From JAFDWI01 sp963764215 (lineage in GTDB: Bacteria > Actinomycetota > Acidimicrobiia > Acidimicrobiales > Iamiaceae): a DNA stretch of 64,000 nt. Each line of letters begins with the position of its first letter. The stretch's first letter is position 1. A program made the translations under genes and the position numbers. The notes under the pieces were generated by a model. It was not told the origin of the DNA. It saw only the letters and a program-made list of their open reading frames with translations, and did not search any database. The DNA lies in contig CAVXRS010000005.1 of assembly GCA_963764215.1 (NCBI GenBank), positions 806,001-870,000 of the forward strand. Direction: 5' to 3'. Shown here piece by piece: positions 25,845 through 34,827 of the stretch.

Positions 25845-27629
25845 ATGAACGATCGGGGCGCCGTGGCGATGGCGGTCGCGGCCGCGGTCGGAGCTCTGGT
25901 GGTGGTGCCGCTGCCCCTGCTCGTCTGGATCGGTGGTCTGGGAGTCGTGGGCGCGTTCGCCGGGCGGCGACCGCTGTTGTTGATCGTGGCGGTGGCCGTG
26001 CTCTGCTCGGGACTCGCGGCGCGGGCAACCGCACACCAGCAGGTCGATCCGGGTCCCTGGCACGGCACCGTCGAGGTGCTGCACGTGACCATCCCGGAAA
26101 ACCAGCAGGTCCACGCGGAGGTGCGGGCCGGGAACCGGCATCTCGATCTCGTGCCCGCGGCGTCGGACCGTCGCACGATCCGCCACGCCGAACCGGGTGA
26201 CCGCTTCGCGGTGATCGGTCGCGTGTCCTCGCTGGATGCGCGTACCCAACGGGCCCGGGGGAGCCATGTCGCCGGCCGCTTGCACGCCGCACGTCTCCGG
26301 CCGGGCCCGCCGCCGTCGTGGCCGTGGCGACTGGCGGACGGGGTGCGAAACCGGGTCCGCCGGTTGGGCACCGCCCTGCCGGTCTCCGAGCAGGCGCTGT
26401 TCGACGGGTTCGTCCTGGGCGACGCCAGCGGTCAGTCGGCCTTCCAGCACGCCGACTTCCAGGCGTCGGGGCTGATGCACCTGTTGGTCGCGTCCGGCGA
26501 GAACGTCGCGTTTCTCCTCACGCTGGCCGGGCCGTTGCTGGTGCGGATCGGGCTGCGCGCCCGCTGGCTGCTCACCGGTGCGTTGCTGGCCACCTACGCG
26601 TTGGTCACCGGTTTGGAACCTTCGGTGCTGCGTGCCGCGACCATGGCCGCGGTGGCCACCGGCGCGGCGGGACTCGGTCGGCCGGTGCGCTCGTGGCGCA
26701 CCCTGGCCATCGCGGTGACGGCGCTGTTGGTCGCGGATCCCTTCCTGGTGCATTCGGTCGCGTTCCTACTCTCGGTGGGCGCGTCGGCGGGGATTCTCGC
26801 TCTGGCTCGGCCGGTGGCCGGGTTGGCGCCCGGACCGCGCTGGGTGCGCGAACCGCTCGCGGTGACCGTGGGCGCCCAGGTCGGGGTGGCGCCCCTGCTG
26901 TTGGGGTTTCCCGGGGGGTTGCCGGTGGCGACGTTGCCCGCCAACCTGCTCGCCGCGGTACCCGCCGGGCTGGTCATGGTGCTCGGGTTGCCGTGCCTCG
27001 CGTTGGCCGCCACGCACCTGGGGGGAACCTCGCTCGCCGTCTGGGTGCCTCGGTTGCTGCTCGGCTGGATCGACCGGGTGGCCCGCACCACTGCGGGGAT
27101 GGGGCTCGGCTATCTGAGCGCCACGATGGTCGCCGTTGCGCTCGCCGGTCTGACCGGGGCGTTGGCCGCAGCCCGTTTCGGACGCGATTGGCTGCGCCGG
27201 ACGGCCACGATGGTGGCGTGCGGCGCGGTCCTGTGGCCGGTGGTCGTCTTCTCGGCGCCGCCGGCTGCCGACTCGGCGGGTGGGGTGGTGGTGGTCCGCC
27301 GAGCCGCCACGACGGTGGTCGTGTTGACCGGCTCGGTGCCCACGACGACGCTGCTGCGGGAGCTGTCGGTCCACAAGGTCGGACGGGCCGACCTGGTGGT
27401 GCTCCCCCACGGTGACGCCACCGACCGGTCGATGCTCCGAGCGGTGGCCTACCGTGCCCGGATCGGATCCGTGCTCACGCCACGGGCCGGGTCATCGACC
27501 CGTTGGCCGACCGCGGTGGCCCGGGAGGGTGAGGAACTGGTCGTGGGCCGGGCCCGCGTCGAGGTCGTGGCCACCGATCCGGTGCTGGCCGTGCACGTCG
27601 CCGAGGAGACCACCCCCGCTCGGCACTAA
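25845..27629 (+). CDS. comEC: ComEC/Rec2-type DNA uptake channel (short form)
   Basis: 594 aa polytopic membrane protein. The N-terminal hydrophobic region and soluble DUF4131-like domain are followed by the Competence domain: DGFVLGDASGQSAFQ, SGLMHLLVASGENVAFLL, and many membrane segments (about residues 205-460). ComEC carries single-stranded DNA across the membrane. The C-terminal metallo-beta-lactamase-like domain usual in ComEC (total about 750-800 aa) is cut down to some 100 residues and lacks the HxHxDH nuclease motif, so strand degradation must be done by another protein. It is tightly linked to comEA. Confidence 0.92.
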   Translation: MNDRGAVAMAVAAAVGALVVVPLPLLVWIGGLGVVGAFAGRRPLLLIVAVAVLCSGLAARATAHQQVDPGPWHGTVEVLHVTIPENQQVHAEVRAGNRHLDLVPAASDRRTIRHAEPGDRFAVIGRVSSLDARTQRARGSHVAGRLHAARLRPGPPPSWPWRLADGVRNRVRRLGTALPVSEQALFDGFVLGDASGQSAFQHADFQASGLMHLLVASGENVAFLLTLAGPLLVRIGLRARWLLTGALLATYALVTGLEPSVLRAATMAAVATGAAGLGRPVRSWRTLAIAVTALLVADPFLVHSVAFLLSVGASAGILALARPVAGLAPGPRWVREPLAVTVGAQVGVAPLLLGFPGGLPVATLPANLLAAVPAGLVMVLGLPCLALAATHLGGTSLAVWVPRLLLGWIDRVARTTAGMGLGYLSATMVAVALAGLTGALAAARFGRDWLRRTATMVACGAVLWPVVVFSAPPAADSAGGVVVVRRAATTVVVLTGSVPTTTLLRELSVHKVGRADLVVLPHGDATDRSMLRAVAYRARIGSVLTPRAGSSTRWPTAVAREGEELVVGRARVEVVATDPVLAVHVAEETTPARH

Positions 27630-27638
27630 TCTGCACGT

Positions 27639-28127
27639 GTGAAGCTTCGCCTGGCCGGATCGAACCTGGACACCGACGCCCGGCCGCTGGTGGTGGCCGA
27701 TCCGGGATCCGACTTCGGGGCGGATGCCTCGATCCTGGCCACGGCCAAGGACCTGGTCCGTCAAGGGGCCGACGCGGTCCTGGTCCGTGACGGGGACCAT
27801 CGGGAAAGCCTCGTGGATGCGCTCGACACGCTCGACCTGCCCCCGGCCACCATCGACGTGTCTCCGGAGCCTTCCACGCGCACGATCCGCATCGGCGATC
27901 ACGTCGAGGTCCCCTTGATCGCCGCGTCCGGGCTCGGGCCGATCCCGCATCGAACCGGCGCGCCACGACCGGTGATCGTGGATCTGGGTGCCGAGGCGGA
28001 CCGGGCGGTGCTGGCAGCCCAGGTCGCGGCCGCGCTCGAAGGTGGCGCGGTCGGCTTTCTCACCGTCGCGCCATCACCGGTCCGCCGTGCCGCCTATGTG
28101 ATCCGGGCGGTGGAGAACGCCCGGTGA
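27639..28127 (+). CDS. Hypothetical protein between comEC and holA
   Basis: 162 aa protein with no motif I can name. It has an alternating beta/alpha look (RPLVVADPGS, DAVLVRDGD, RPVIVDLGAEAD, VGFLTVAPSPVRRAAYVIRA), suggesting part of a TIM-barrel or Rossmann-like fold; the pattern vaguely recalls dihydropteroate-synthase-like barrels, but no pterin motif is present. GTG 27639 has a TAATCT box 6 nt upstream (leaderless type). The stop overlaps the holA start (GTGA), so it is translationally coupled to a replication gene. Confidence 0.7.
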   Translation: MKLRLAGSNLDTDARPLVVADPGSDFGADASILATAKDLVRQGADAVLVRDGDHRESLVDALDTLDLPPATIDVSPEPSTRTIRIGDHVEVPLIAASGLGPIPHRTGAPRPVIVDLGAEADRAVLAAQVAAALEGGAVGFLTVAPSPVRRAAYVIRAVENAR

Positions 28128-29147
28128 GCGACCGGACGCCCATCCGCCTGCTGCGGGGGAGCAATGTCGCGCTCCTCGGCGACCGGGTCGACGCGGCAAT
28201 CGACGAGGCGGTGGGTGAGGGCGACCGTTCCCTGGTGCTGGACGAGTTCGCCGACGAGGACTACGACCTGGGCGCCGTGGCCGACGCCGCCTGCACGCCG
28301 CCGCTGTTCGGGGACCGTCGGGTCGTCGTGGCCCGGGGTGCCTCCCGATTCTCCAAGGCCGACGATGTCGCGCCCCTGGTGCAGTATCTGGAGCACCCGA
28401 TGGAATCGTCCATCGTCATCGTGGTCTGGGAACCCGTCGCCGGCCAGAGTCGGCTCTCGGCGGTGCCCAAGAGCCTCGCCCAGGCGATCGAGGCGTCCGG
28501 TGGCGTGGTCGTGGCGACGGACCCGGGCACGGGACGCTCCGACCGTGACGACTGGTGGGCCCGGACGTTCACCGACGCGGCGGTGCGCCTCGACGCGGCG
28601 TCCCAGAAGCTGATCCGGGACCGGGTGGGGGAGGACCTCGACGGGGTGCCGTCGCTGCTGCGCATCCTCGTCGGGTCCTACGGCGCGGGCGCGACGCTGA
28701 CCGCGGAGAAGGTCGAGCCGTTCCTCGGTGAGTCGGGCAGCGTCCCACCCTGGGAGCTGACCGACGCGATCGACCGGGGCGATGCGCCCGGCGCGCTCGA
28801 CGCACTGCACCGCATGTCGGGCGCGGGTGACCGTCATCCGTTGCAGATCATGGCGACGTTGTCGTCGACGTACCTGCGGATCGCCCGGCTCGACGGCGCC
28901 GGGATCGGCAACGAGCGTGATGCGGCGGCGCTGCTGGGCATGAAGGGGTCGACGTTCCCGGCCAAGAAGGCGATGGCCACGGCACGGGCCCTCGGGTCGA
29001 CCGGGGCGCGCCGAGCGGTGGAGTTGTGTGCGGAAGCGGACCTGGCGCTGCGAGGGTGGCGGTACCGCCTGGCCCGGCGAACTCGTCCTCGAGGTGCTGG
29101 TCGCGCGCCTGTGTCGGCTGAGCGGGCGACGCCACTCGCGTCGTTAG
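28124..29147 (+). CDS. holA: DNA polymerase III delta subunit HolA (frameshifted near the end)
   Basis: 340 aa after repair. HolA is the clamp-loader subunit that opens the sliding clamp. Family features: IRLLRGSNVALLGDRVDAAI, DLGAVADAACTPPLFGDRRV, SVPPWELTDAIDRGDAPGAL, HPLQIMATLSSTYLRIARLD and KMATARALGSTGARRAVEL. After LALRG the frame is lost; the expected AWPGELVLEVLVARLCRLSG is found in the +1 frame and ends at 29147. Removing one G of GAGGGTGG (29053-29058) repairs it. HolA is normally essential, so a sequence error is the likely cause. It is convergent with rpsT. Confidence 0.9.
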
Positions 29148-29196
29148 GGACTCGGGTCGCCAGGGACCGGTCGTGCGGGACCGGTCGGTCGGATTC

Positions 29197-29454
29197 TCAG
29201 CCGGCGGCGGTGTGGCGCATCAGGCGGGACTTGCGACGGGCGGCCTGGTTGGGGTGGATCACACCCTTGGCGGCGGCCTTGTCGATGCGCTTGATGGCGG
29301 TGCGCACGGCCTCGTCGGCGTCGTCCGCTCCGGCTTCGATCGCGGCGATCGCGTGCTTGGTGCGGGTGCGCATCTCCGAGCGGACCGCCTTGTTGCGCGC
29401 GCGGGCTTTCTCGTTCTGGCGGTTGCGCTTGATCTGGGACTTGATGTTTGCCAC
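29197..29454 (-). CDS. rpsT: 30S ribosomal protein S20
   Basis: 85 aa small basic protein of the 30S body. It has the S20 pattern: VANIKSQIKRNRQNEKARAR, AVRSEMRTRTKHAI, AAAKGVIHPNQAARRKSRLM. GTG 29454 is the start, with AGGA 6 nt upstream. A TAACTT box on the minus strand (plus 29493-29498) suggests a short 5' leader. It is divergent from lepA, an arrangement common in actinobacteria. A long minus-strand frame reading through lepA into this gene has no family support upstream of S20. Confidence 0.96.
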   Translation of the reverse strand: MANIKSQIKRNRQNEKARARNKAVRSEMRTRTKHAIAAIEAGADDADEAVRTAIKRIDKAAAKGVIHPNQAARRKSRLMRHTAAG

Positions 29455-29616
29455 TTCGGTCCTCGTGGGAGACAGCTCGATCCGGCCAGACAAAGTTACT
29501 GCCCGCAGTCGGCCTCCACCAATCGGCGCATCGTGTCGATCGGTCACTTCGGGTGGGCCCGTGCCCGGCCGGTACGCTGACACGTCCGCCCGCGATCCGC
29601 TCGACGCCGAAACCTG

Positions 29617-31404
29617 ATGACCGATCTCGAACACTTCCGCTGCGTCAGCGTGATCGCCCACATCGATCACGGCAAGACGACCTTGTCGGACCGGATCCTC
29701 ACGCTCTGCGGCGCGGTGGACGAACGGGCCATGCGGGACCAGTACCTGGACTCGATGGATCTGGAGCGTGAGCGGGGCATCACGATCAAGCTCCAGAGCG
29801 TCCGGCTCGACTACGCGGGCCACGTCATCAACCTCATCGACACGCCCGGCCATGTCGACTTCGGCTACGAGGTGTCCCGTTCGCTCGCGGCGTGCGAAGG
29901 GGTGATCCTGCTGGTCGACGCCTCGCAGGGCATCGAGGCCCAGACCCTCGCCAACTGCTATCTGGCGCTCGAGAACGACCTGGAGATCGTGCCCTGTCTG
30001 AACAAGATCGACCTGCCCGCGGCCGAACCGGACCGGGTCGCCGACGAGATCTCGTCGGTACTGGGGCTTCCCGCCGATTCGATCCTGCGCATCTCCGCCA
30101 AGACCGGGGATGGCGTCCCCGAGCTGCTCGACGCGGTCATCGAGCGGGTGCCCGCGCCGACCGGCGACGCCGACGCGGCGCTGCAGGCGCTGATCTTCGA
30201 TTCCCATTTCGACACCTATCGCGGGGTGGTCTCCTCGGTACGGGTGATGAACGGCCGCTTGCGATCGGGGGCGCGGTTGCGTTTCATGCAGGCCGGGGTG
30301 ACCCATGAAGCCGAGGAGATCGGGGTCCGTACCCCCGAGCCGGTGGCGGTCGACGAGCTCGGCCCGGGGGAGACCGGCTATCTGATCGCCGGGGTCAAGG
30401 ACGTCGGCGAAGCCCGGTCGGGAGAGACGGTGACCGACTCGGCCCGCCCGGCCGAACGTCCCCTCACCGGCTATTCCGATCCCAAGCCGATGGTCTTCTG
30501 TGGGATGTACCCCGTGGACGGCGACGAGTTCGCGGCGTTGCGGGAAGCCCTCGACCGGTTGCAGCTCAACGACTCGTCGTTCACCTACGAACCCGAGACG
30601 TCCGGGGCGCTGGGTTTCGGGTTCCGCTGCGGCTTCCTCGGCCTGTTGCACATGGAGATCGTGCGCGAACGGCTCGAGCGCGAATTCGACCTGTCGCTCA
30701 TCGCCACCGCGCCTTCGGTGAAGTACGAGGTGACCACGACCGCGGGCACGACCCTCGAGGTCGACAACCCGTCCGAGCTGCCGCCCATGAGCGAGATCGA
30801 GGCCATCGCCGAGCCGTGGTTGAAGGCCACCGTCCTCACGCCGTCGGACTACACCGGCACGATCATGGAGCTGTGTCAGAGCCGTCGTGGCGAACTCGAG
30901 AACCTCGAGTACCTGTCACCGGAACGCATGGAGATCACCTACCGGTTGCCCCTGGCCGAGGTCGTCACCGATTTCTTCGACCAGCTCAAGAGCCGCAGCC
31001 AGGGCTATGCGAGCTTCGACTACGAACCGACCGGAGTGGAGGTGTCGAATCTGGTCAAGGTCGACGTGCTGTTGAACTCCCAACCGGTCGATGCGTTCTC
31101 CACGATCGTGCACCGGGACAAGGCCGAGGCCTACGGGCGTCGTATGACCGAGAAGTTGCGGGAGTTGATCCCCCGGCAACTCTTCGACGTGCCCATCCAG
31201 GCGGCGATCGGTGGGCGGATCATCTCGCGCCAGACGGTGAAGGCGAAGCGCAAGGACGTGCTGGCAAAGTGCTACGGCGGGGACATCACCCGCAAACGCA
31301 AGTTGCTGGAACGTCAGAAGCAGGGCAAGAAGCGGATGAAGAACATCGGCCGCGTCGAGGTGCCCCAGGAGGCGTTCGTGTCGGCGCTGCAACTGGAGGA
31401 GTGA
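29617..31404 (+). CDS. lepA: Elongation factor 4 (LepA)
   Basis: 595 aa ribosomal GTPase that acts in ribosome back-translocation or biogenesis. G motifs: AHIDHGKTTLSDRIL (P-loop), ERERGITIKLQSVRL, DTPGHVDFGYEVSRS, NKIDLPAAEPDRV. The EF4-specific C-terminal domain is complete (VDVLLNSQPVDAFSTIVHRD, AKRKDVLAKCYGGDITRKRK, KQGKKRMKNIGRVEVPQEAF). The length is normal. A TACGCT box near 29573 suggests a leader of about 35 nt. Confidence 0.98.
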   Translation: MTDLEHFRCVSVIAHIDHGKTTLSDRILTLCGAVDERAMRDQYLDSMDLERERGITIKLQSVRLDYAGHVINLIDTPGHVDFGYEVSRSLAACEGVILLVDASQGIEAQTLANCYLALENDLEIVPCLNKIDLPAAEPDRVADEISSVLGLPADSILRISAKTGDGVPELLDAVIERVPAPTGDADAALQALIFDSHFDTYRGVVSSVRVMNGRLRSGARLRFMQAGVTHEAEEIGVRTPEPVAVDELGPGETGYLIAGVKDVGEARSGETVTDSARPAERPLTGYSDPKPMVFCGMYPVDGDEFAALREALDRLQLNDSSFTYEPETSGALGFGFRCGFLGLLHMEIVRERLEREFDLSLIATAPSVKYEVTTTAGTTLEVDNPSELPPMSEIEAIAEPWLKATVLTPSDYTGTIMELCQSRRGELENLEYLSPERMEITYRLPLAEVVTDFFDQLKSRSQGYASFDYEPTGVEVSNLVKVDVLLNSQPVDAFSTIVHRDKAEAYGRRMTEKLRELIPRQLFDVPIQAAIGGRIISRQTVKAKRKDVLAKCYGGDITRKRKLLERQKQGKKRMKNIGRVEVPQEAFVSALQLEE

Positions 31405-31496
31405 GGCCCACTCGATGCCGCGTGCTGGGGGCGACGTCGGTGGCGGAGGGATTGCCTATGCTCGGCCTGACCGCAACGAGCTGAAATGGAGCAGAC

Positions 31497-31850
31497 ATGG
31501 CCGACCCGAACGCTGACCCTGATGCGCTCGTGCTGTCTGCCGCGGACACGGGATGGCTCGGCAAGAACCGTCCCGGAACGCTCACCCTGGCATCGGGTCG
31601 CCTCCGCTTCGAGACCGCCGACGGGGTCGAGTTCGACGTTCCGGCCGGAGAGCTGGAGAAGCCCGCGTTCTCGGCGAAGGACAGCGTGTTCAAAGTTGTG
31701 GCGGACGGCAGGAAGTACCGGTTCTACTTCGGTGAACGAGTAGGGATGGTCGACGACTTCGAGCTCGATGAGGGCCTTGCACGCGGCGTCAGAGGCTTCG
31801 AGCAGAGCCGGGCCACCGGCAGCCAGCTCAAGGCCGCACTGGGGCTCTAG
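31497..31850 (+). CDS. Hypothetical small protein, PH-like fold
   Basis: 117 aa protein. The middle reads as successive beta strands (GTLTLASGRLRFETADGVEF, VFKVVADGRKYRFYFGER), as in small GRAM/PH-like domains, with a C-terminal helix. I do not recognise a named family beyond that and assign no function. GGAG lies 7 nt before the ATG and a TATGCT box is about 40 nt upstream. It ends about 100 bp before the LMW phosphatase start. Confidence 0.7.
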   Translation: MADPNADPDALVLSAADTGWLGKNRPGTLTLASGRLRFETADGVEFDVPAGELEKPAFSAKDSVFKVVADGRKYRFYFGERVGMVDDFELDEGLARGVRGFEQSRATGSQLKAALGL

Positions 31851-31948
31851 GAGGACGAACTCATGGGCTCGTTGAGCCCGGAACCGTCTCACGGATGAAC
31901 CCGCGTGCGGCCCCGACGGCGATCCCGGTCGACGATAACGTCTCTTCG

Positions 31949-32473
31949 ATGACGACCCCGCCCGGCTTCGAGCTCCCACCCGGCCGGCCGTTGCGCGTCC
32001 TGATCGTGTGTCTGGGCAACATCTGCCGGTCGCCGATGGCCGCGGCGGTGTTCCGTGATCGTCTGGATCGTGCCGGCCTGTCCCCGCGCGTCGAAGTGGA
32101 TTCGGCCGGCACCGGCTCGTGGCATGTCGGCCAGGGAGCCGACCCGCGGGCGGCGGCGACCCTGGAACGCCACGGCTACGACGACGCCCACGTGGCTCGC
32201 CAGATCGCCCGTGCCGACCTGGTGGTGTTCGATCTGGTCCTGGTCGCCGACCGATCCAACCTGGCCGACGTGGAAGACCTGGTCGGCGGCTCCGAAGAAG
32301 CCGCCGAGATCCATCTGGTGCGCTCCTTCGACCCTGACGCCCCCGAGGGAGCGGAGATTCCCGATCCCTACTACGGCGGCGAGCACGGCTTCGACGACGC
32401 GCTCGCGCTCATCGAGGCGGCGGCCGACGGGTTCGTCGAGGCGGTCCAGGCGGCAGGAGGGGCCGCGCGTTGA
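31949..32473 (+). CDS. Low molecular weight protein-tyrosine phosphatase family
   Basis: 174 aa. The phosphatase loop VCLGNICRSPMAAAVF (C-x5-R-S) is near residue 22 and the general-acid DPY is in IPDPYYGGEHGFDDAL. The enzyme dephosphorylates phosphotyrosine or, as proposed for partners of fructosamine kinases, low-molecular phosphates. ATG 31949 is preferred over ATG 31895: a TAACGT box (31936-31941) stands 7 nt before it and the family sequence begins soon after. An 11-codon ORF with a strong AGGAGG (31863-31898) ends at the upstream ATG. The stop overlaps the TTG start of the kinase gene. Confidence 0.9.
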   Translation: MTTPPGFELPPGRPLRVLIVCLGNICRSPMAAAVFRDRLDRAGLSPRVEVDSAGTGSWHVGQGADPRAAATLERHGYDDAHVARQIARADLVVFDLVLVADRSNLADVEDLVGGSEEAAEIHLVRSFDPDAPEGAEIPDPYYGGEHGFDDALALIEAAADGFVEAVQAAGGAAR

Positions 32474-33351
32474 ACGACGCGCCGGGCCTCGAACAACGGG
32501 TCGCCGATCTCACCGGGCGGGTCACCCGCGGGGCGACGCCGCTCTCGGGGGGAGACATCTGTGACGCGTGGCGCATCGAGACCGACGCCGGGCCGGTGTT
32601 CGCCAAGACCCGGGCGGACGCCCCGGAAGGCTTCTTCACCACCGAAGCCGCCGGTCTGGCCTGGTTGGCCGAGCCGGGTTTCCTCGCCGTGCCCGAGGTG
32701 CTCGGCGTGGCCGGGGACGTGCTCGTGCTGGCCCACGTCGCCGCGGGGAGGCGCACCGCGGAGGCCGGACGGGAGTTGGGGGCCGGTCTGGCCCGGTTGC
32801 ACGCAGCCGGCGCGCCGGGTCACGGCGCCTGTCCCCCGGGCGGTGGCACCGCCGGGTTTCTCGCCACTCTGGGGGTGCAGGAGCAGCCGGTTGCGAGCTG
32901 GCGGGAGCATTTCGTCGTCCAGCGGCTCGTGCCGCTCGCCGACGAGGCCGAGCGTCGTGGCGCGCTGCCTGCCGGCGTCCGGGGTGACCTGGACCGGGTC
33001 GCCGGGCGGGTCATGGACCCGGCGGACGGGTTGGCGGGGCCTGACGTTCCCGCGGCGCGGCTGCACGGGGATCTGTGGGGCGGCAACGTCATCTGGGGCG
33101 CTGACGGTCGGCCCTGGTTGATCGACCCGGCCGCCCACGGCGGGCATCCCGAGACCGATCTGGCGATGATGCAGCTCTTCGGAGGGTTCCCCGACTCGGC
33201 ATTCGCGGCCTACGACGAGGTCACGCCGCCGTTGCCCGGCCGCGACGAGCGGGTGGGATTGCACCAGTTGGTTCCCCTGCTGGTGCACGCCTGCCTGTTC
33301 GGCGGGTCCTATGGCGCCCAGATCGGCCGGGTTCTGCGGTGCTACGGTTGA
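32470..33351 (+). CDS. Fructosamine/ketosamine 3-kinase family protein
   Basis: 293 aa APH-fold kinase. FN3K family signatures: PLSGGDICDAWRI near residue 25, AARLHGDLWGGNVIWGADGR (catalytic loop) and LIDPAAHGGHPETDLAMMQLFGG. These kinases phosphorylate ketosamines such as ribulosamine or erythrulosamine on glycated proteins, which makes the adducts unstable and so repairs the protein. The start is TTG 32470, overlapping the LMW phosphatase stop. This phosphatase-kinase pairing is known from other bacteria, where the phosphatase is thought to produce the ketosamine substrate from sugar-phosphate adducts. Confidence 0.92.
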   Translation: MNDAPGLEQRVADLTGRVTRGATPLSGGDICDAWRIETDAGPVFAKTRADAPEGFFTTEAAGLAWLAEPGFLAVPEVLGVAGDVLVLAHVAAGRRTAEAGRELGAGLARLHAAGAPGHGACPPGGGTAGFLATLGVQEQPVASWREHFVVQRLVPLADEAERRGALPAGVRGDLDRVAGRVMDPADGLAGPDVPAARLHGDLWGGNVIWGADGRPWLIDPAAHGGHPETDLAMMQLFGGFPDSAFAAYDEVTPPLPGRDERVGLHQLVPLLVHACLFGGSYGAQIGRVLRCYG

Positions 33352-33405
33352 GAGCCGAGACGAACCGCTCGTTGCGCGCCATTTGCGCAACATGGAGGTG
33401 AGGAC

Positions 33406-34653
33406 ATGGACCAGGACCTGGGCCGTCCCGCTCGCAGAACCCGCATCGTCGTGGTGGGACTATCGGTGCTGCTCGTGGTGGTCGTGGCGGTCGCCGTGAC
33501 CCACCGACACCGCACGTCCACCACCAGTGTGGGGCCCAATGATCGCCACCTCGAGCGCGGGCGAACTGCGGATGCCGGCAAGAAAGTGCACCTCTTCCAC
33601 AGCGCCGCCGAATCCGCAGTGCGCGCCGCGGTGGGGTCCACGGCCCGCGCGGGGAGCTTCGCGATCACCTACGCGATCACCGCGGAGCGTCCTGCGTCGC
33701 CGACGACCACCGCTCCCCGCTGCGCGACCTTCGAGGCTCCCCGTCGTGGCGACGGGGCCGGCCACAGCGCAGTATGTCGGGCTGGTGCGCCGCTTGACTC
33801 GTCGGTCCGGGGACGGGCAGTGGTGAACACGAATCCGCGGCGCATGGTCGCCGGGGCGAACATCGGCGGCGGGAACATGAAGGTGGCCGTGCGGGTCGAC
33901 GACACCCAGGTCTGGGAAGACCTGGGCGGCGCCGCCGGTCTGGTTCCCGCCGCCGGCCGCGGCGGCACCGCTACTTCACTCCCGGGGTTCGCCAGCCTCA
34001 CCGAGTCCGCACTCGGCAGGCGCAACGGCGCGATCGCCATGCTCGCCATGGCCAGCCCGAACGGCTACCTCGAGCTGGAGTCCGCCGCGATCGACGGCGC
34101 CAAGCGAGCCGGAACCACCACGGTCGACGGCACGCCGGCGACCGTGTACGACGTGGGCATCGACCTTGCGAAGATGGCCGCCCACGCCGGCCTCTCCACG
34201 GCCGAGCACCAGGCCATCAGCGATGCGCTCGGGGTCCTGCACCAGGAGGGCTATGCGTGGACCCAGGCCAAGGTCTCCGTCGACGCCGCCGGGTACATCC
34301 GCCACATGGTGGCGGTGCATCATTTCGCCGACAAGGGGACCGTGTCCTTCGACGTCGGTGTCTCCGACATCGGCTGTGCCGGAGTGGTCGTCGTCCCCGG
34401 CGAGCAGGCACCACCGGCGACCTCGTCGGCATGCATCTCACCGGACGACCCCAGCCACGCGACGACCACCTCGGTTGCGGCCGTGCCCACGACCGCACGG
34501 TCCGTCCCGTCGACGCCGCCACCGACCGAGCCGCCGGCGTCGTCGACGACGACCACCGTGCCCGGCCCGACCACGACCGTGGGGTCGACCACGACCGTCC
34601 CGGCGTCATCGACGCCGACGCAGACCGTTGCCCCCGGGTCCGGATCGTCGTGA
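33406..34653 (+). CDS. Membrane-anchored exported protein with Thr/Pro-rich tail
   Basis: 415 aa. One membrane segment (about residues 13-32, RIVVVGLSVLLVVVVAVAVT) anchors an outside domain. The core (residues about 150-330) has TTTVDGTPATVYDVGIDLAK, AAGYIRHMVAVHHFADKGTV and similar strands, and resembles lipoprotein-like domains of the LppX/LprG type in which a substrate or lipid is carried; this is a weak impression. The last 70 residues are a Ser/Thr/Pro linker with repeated TTTV, likely glycosylated or in the cell wall. I cannot assign a function. It precedes hrcA by 174 bp. Confidence 0.6.
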   Translation: MDQDLGRPARRTRIVVVGLSVLLVVVVAVAVTHRHRTSTTSVGPNDRHLERGRTADAGKKVHLFHSAAESAVRAAVGSTARAGSFAITYAITAERPASPTTTAPRCATFEAPRRGDGAGHSAVCRAGAPLDSSVRGRAVVNTNPRRMVAGANIGGGNMKVAVRVDDTQVWEDLGGAAGLVPAAGRGGTATSLPGFASLTESALGRRNGAIAMLAMASPNGYLELESAAIDGAKRAGTTTVDGTPATVYDVGIDLAKMAAHAGLSTAEHQAISDALGVLHQEGYAWTQAKVSVDAAGYIRHMVAVHHFADKGTVSFDVGVSDIGCAGVVVVPGEQAPPATSSACISPDDPSHATTTSVAAVPTTARSVPSTPPPTEPPASSTTTTVPGPTTTVGSTTTVPASSTPTQTVAPGSGSS

Positions 34654-34751
34654 CGGTGTCCGCCACCACGGGAACCTGACCATCGGGTTCTCCGCCAGGC
34701 AACGTCGACGCCCCAAGCGCCGGGCGCAGGTCGCGAACCGTCTCGAATCGG

Positions 34752-34778
34752 CTGGCACTCGCTATCATCGAGTGCCAG
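34752..34778. promoter_or_regulatory. CIRCE operator (HrcA binding site)
   Basis: Perfect inverted repeat CTGGCACTC - 9 bp - GAGTGCCAG, differing from the consensus TTAGCACTC/GAGTGCTAA at the outer positions only. It lies 50 bp before the hrcA ATG, so HrcA should repress its own gene and the downstream dnaJ. The symmetric change in both arms suggests the site is under selection. Confidence 0.93.
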
Positions 34779-34827
34779 AAGCGGCAGCAGTGACGCTGCC
34801 CCGAAAGGACGATCAGGGGAAGGACGC

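Noticed and set aside
29455..30651. Long minus-strand ORF leading into rpsT
   Set aside because: It is the shadow of lepA in high-GC DNA; only the last 85 codons (S20) have family features and a ribosome binding site.
31863..31898. 11-codon ORF with a strong AGGAGG as an upstream leader peptide of the phosphatase gene
   Set aside because: No regulatory codons or attenuator hairpin, and the phosphatase start is better explained by the leaderless promoter before 31949; kept only as a curiosity.
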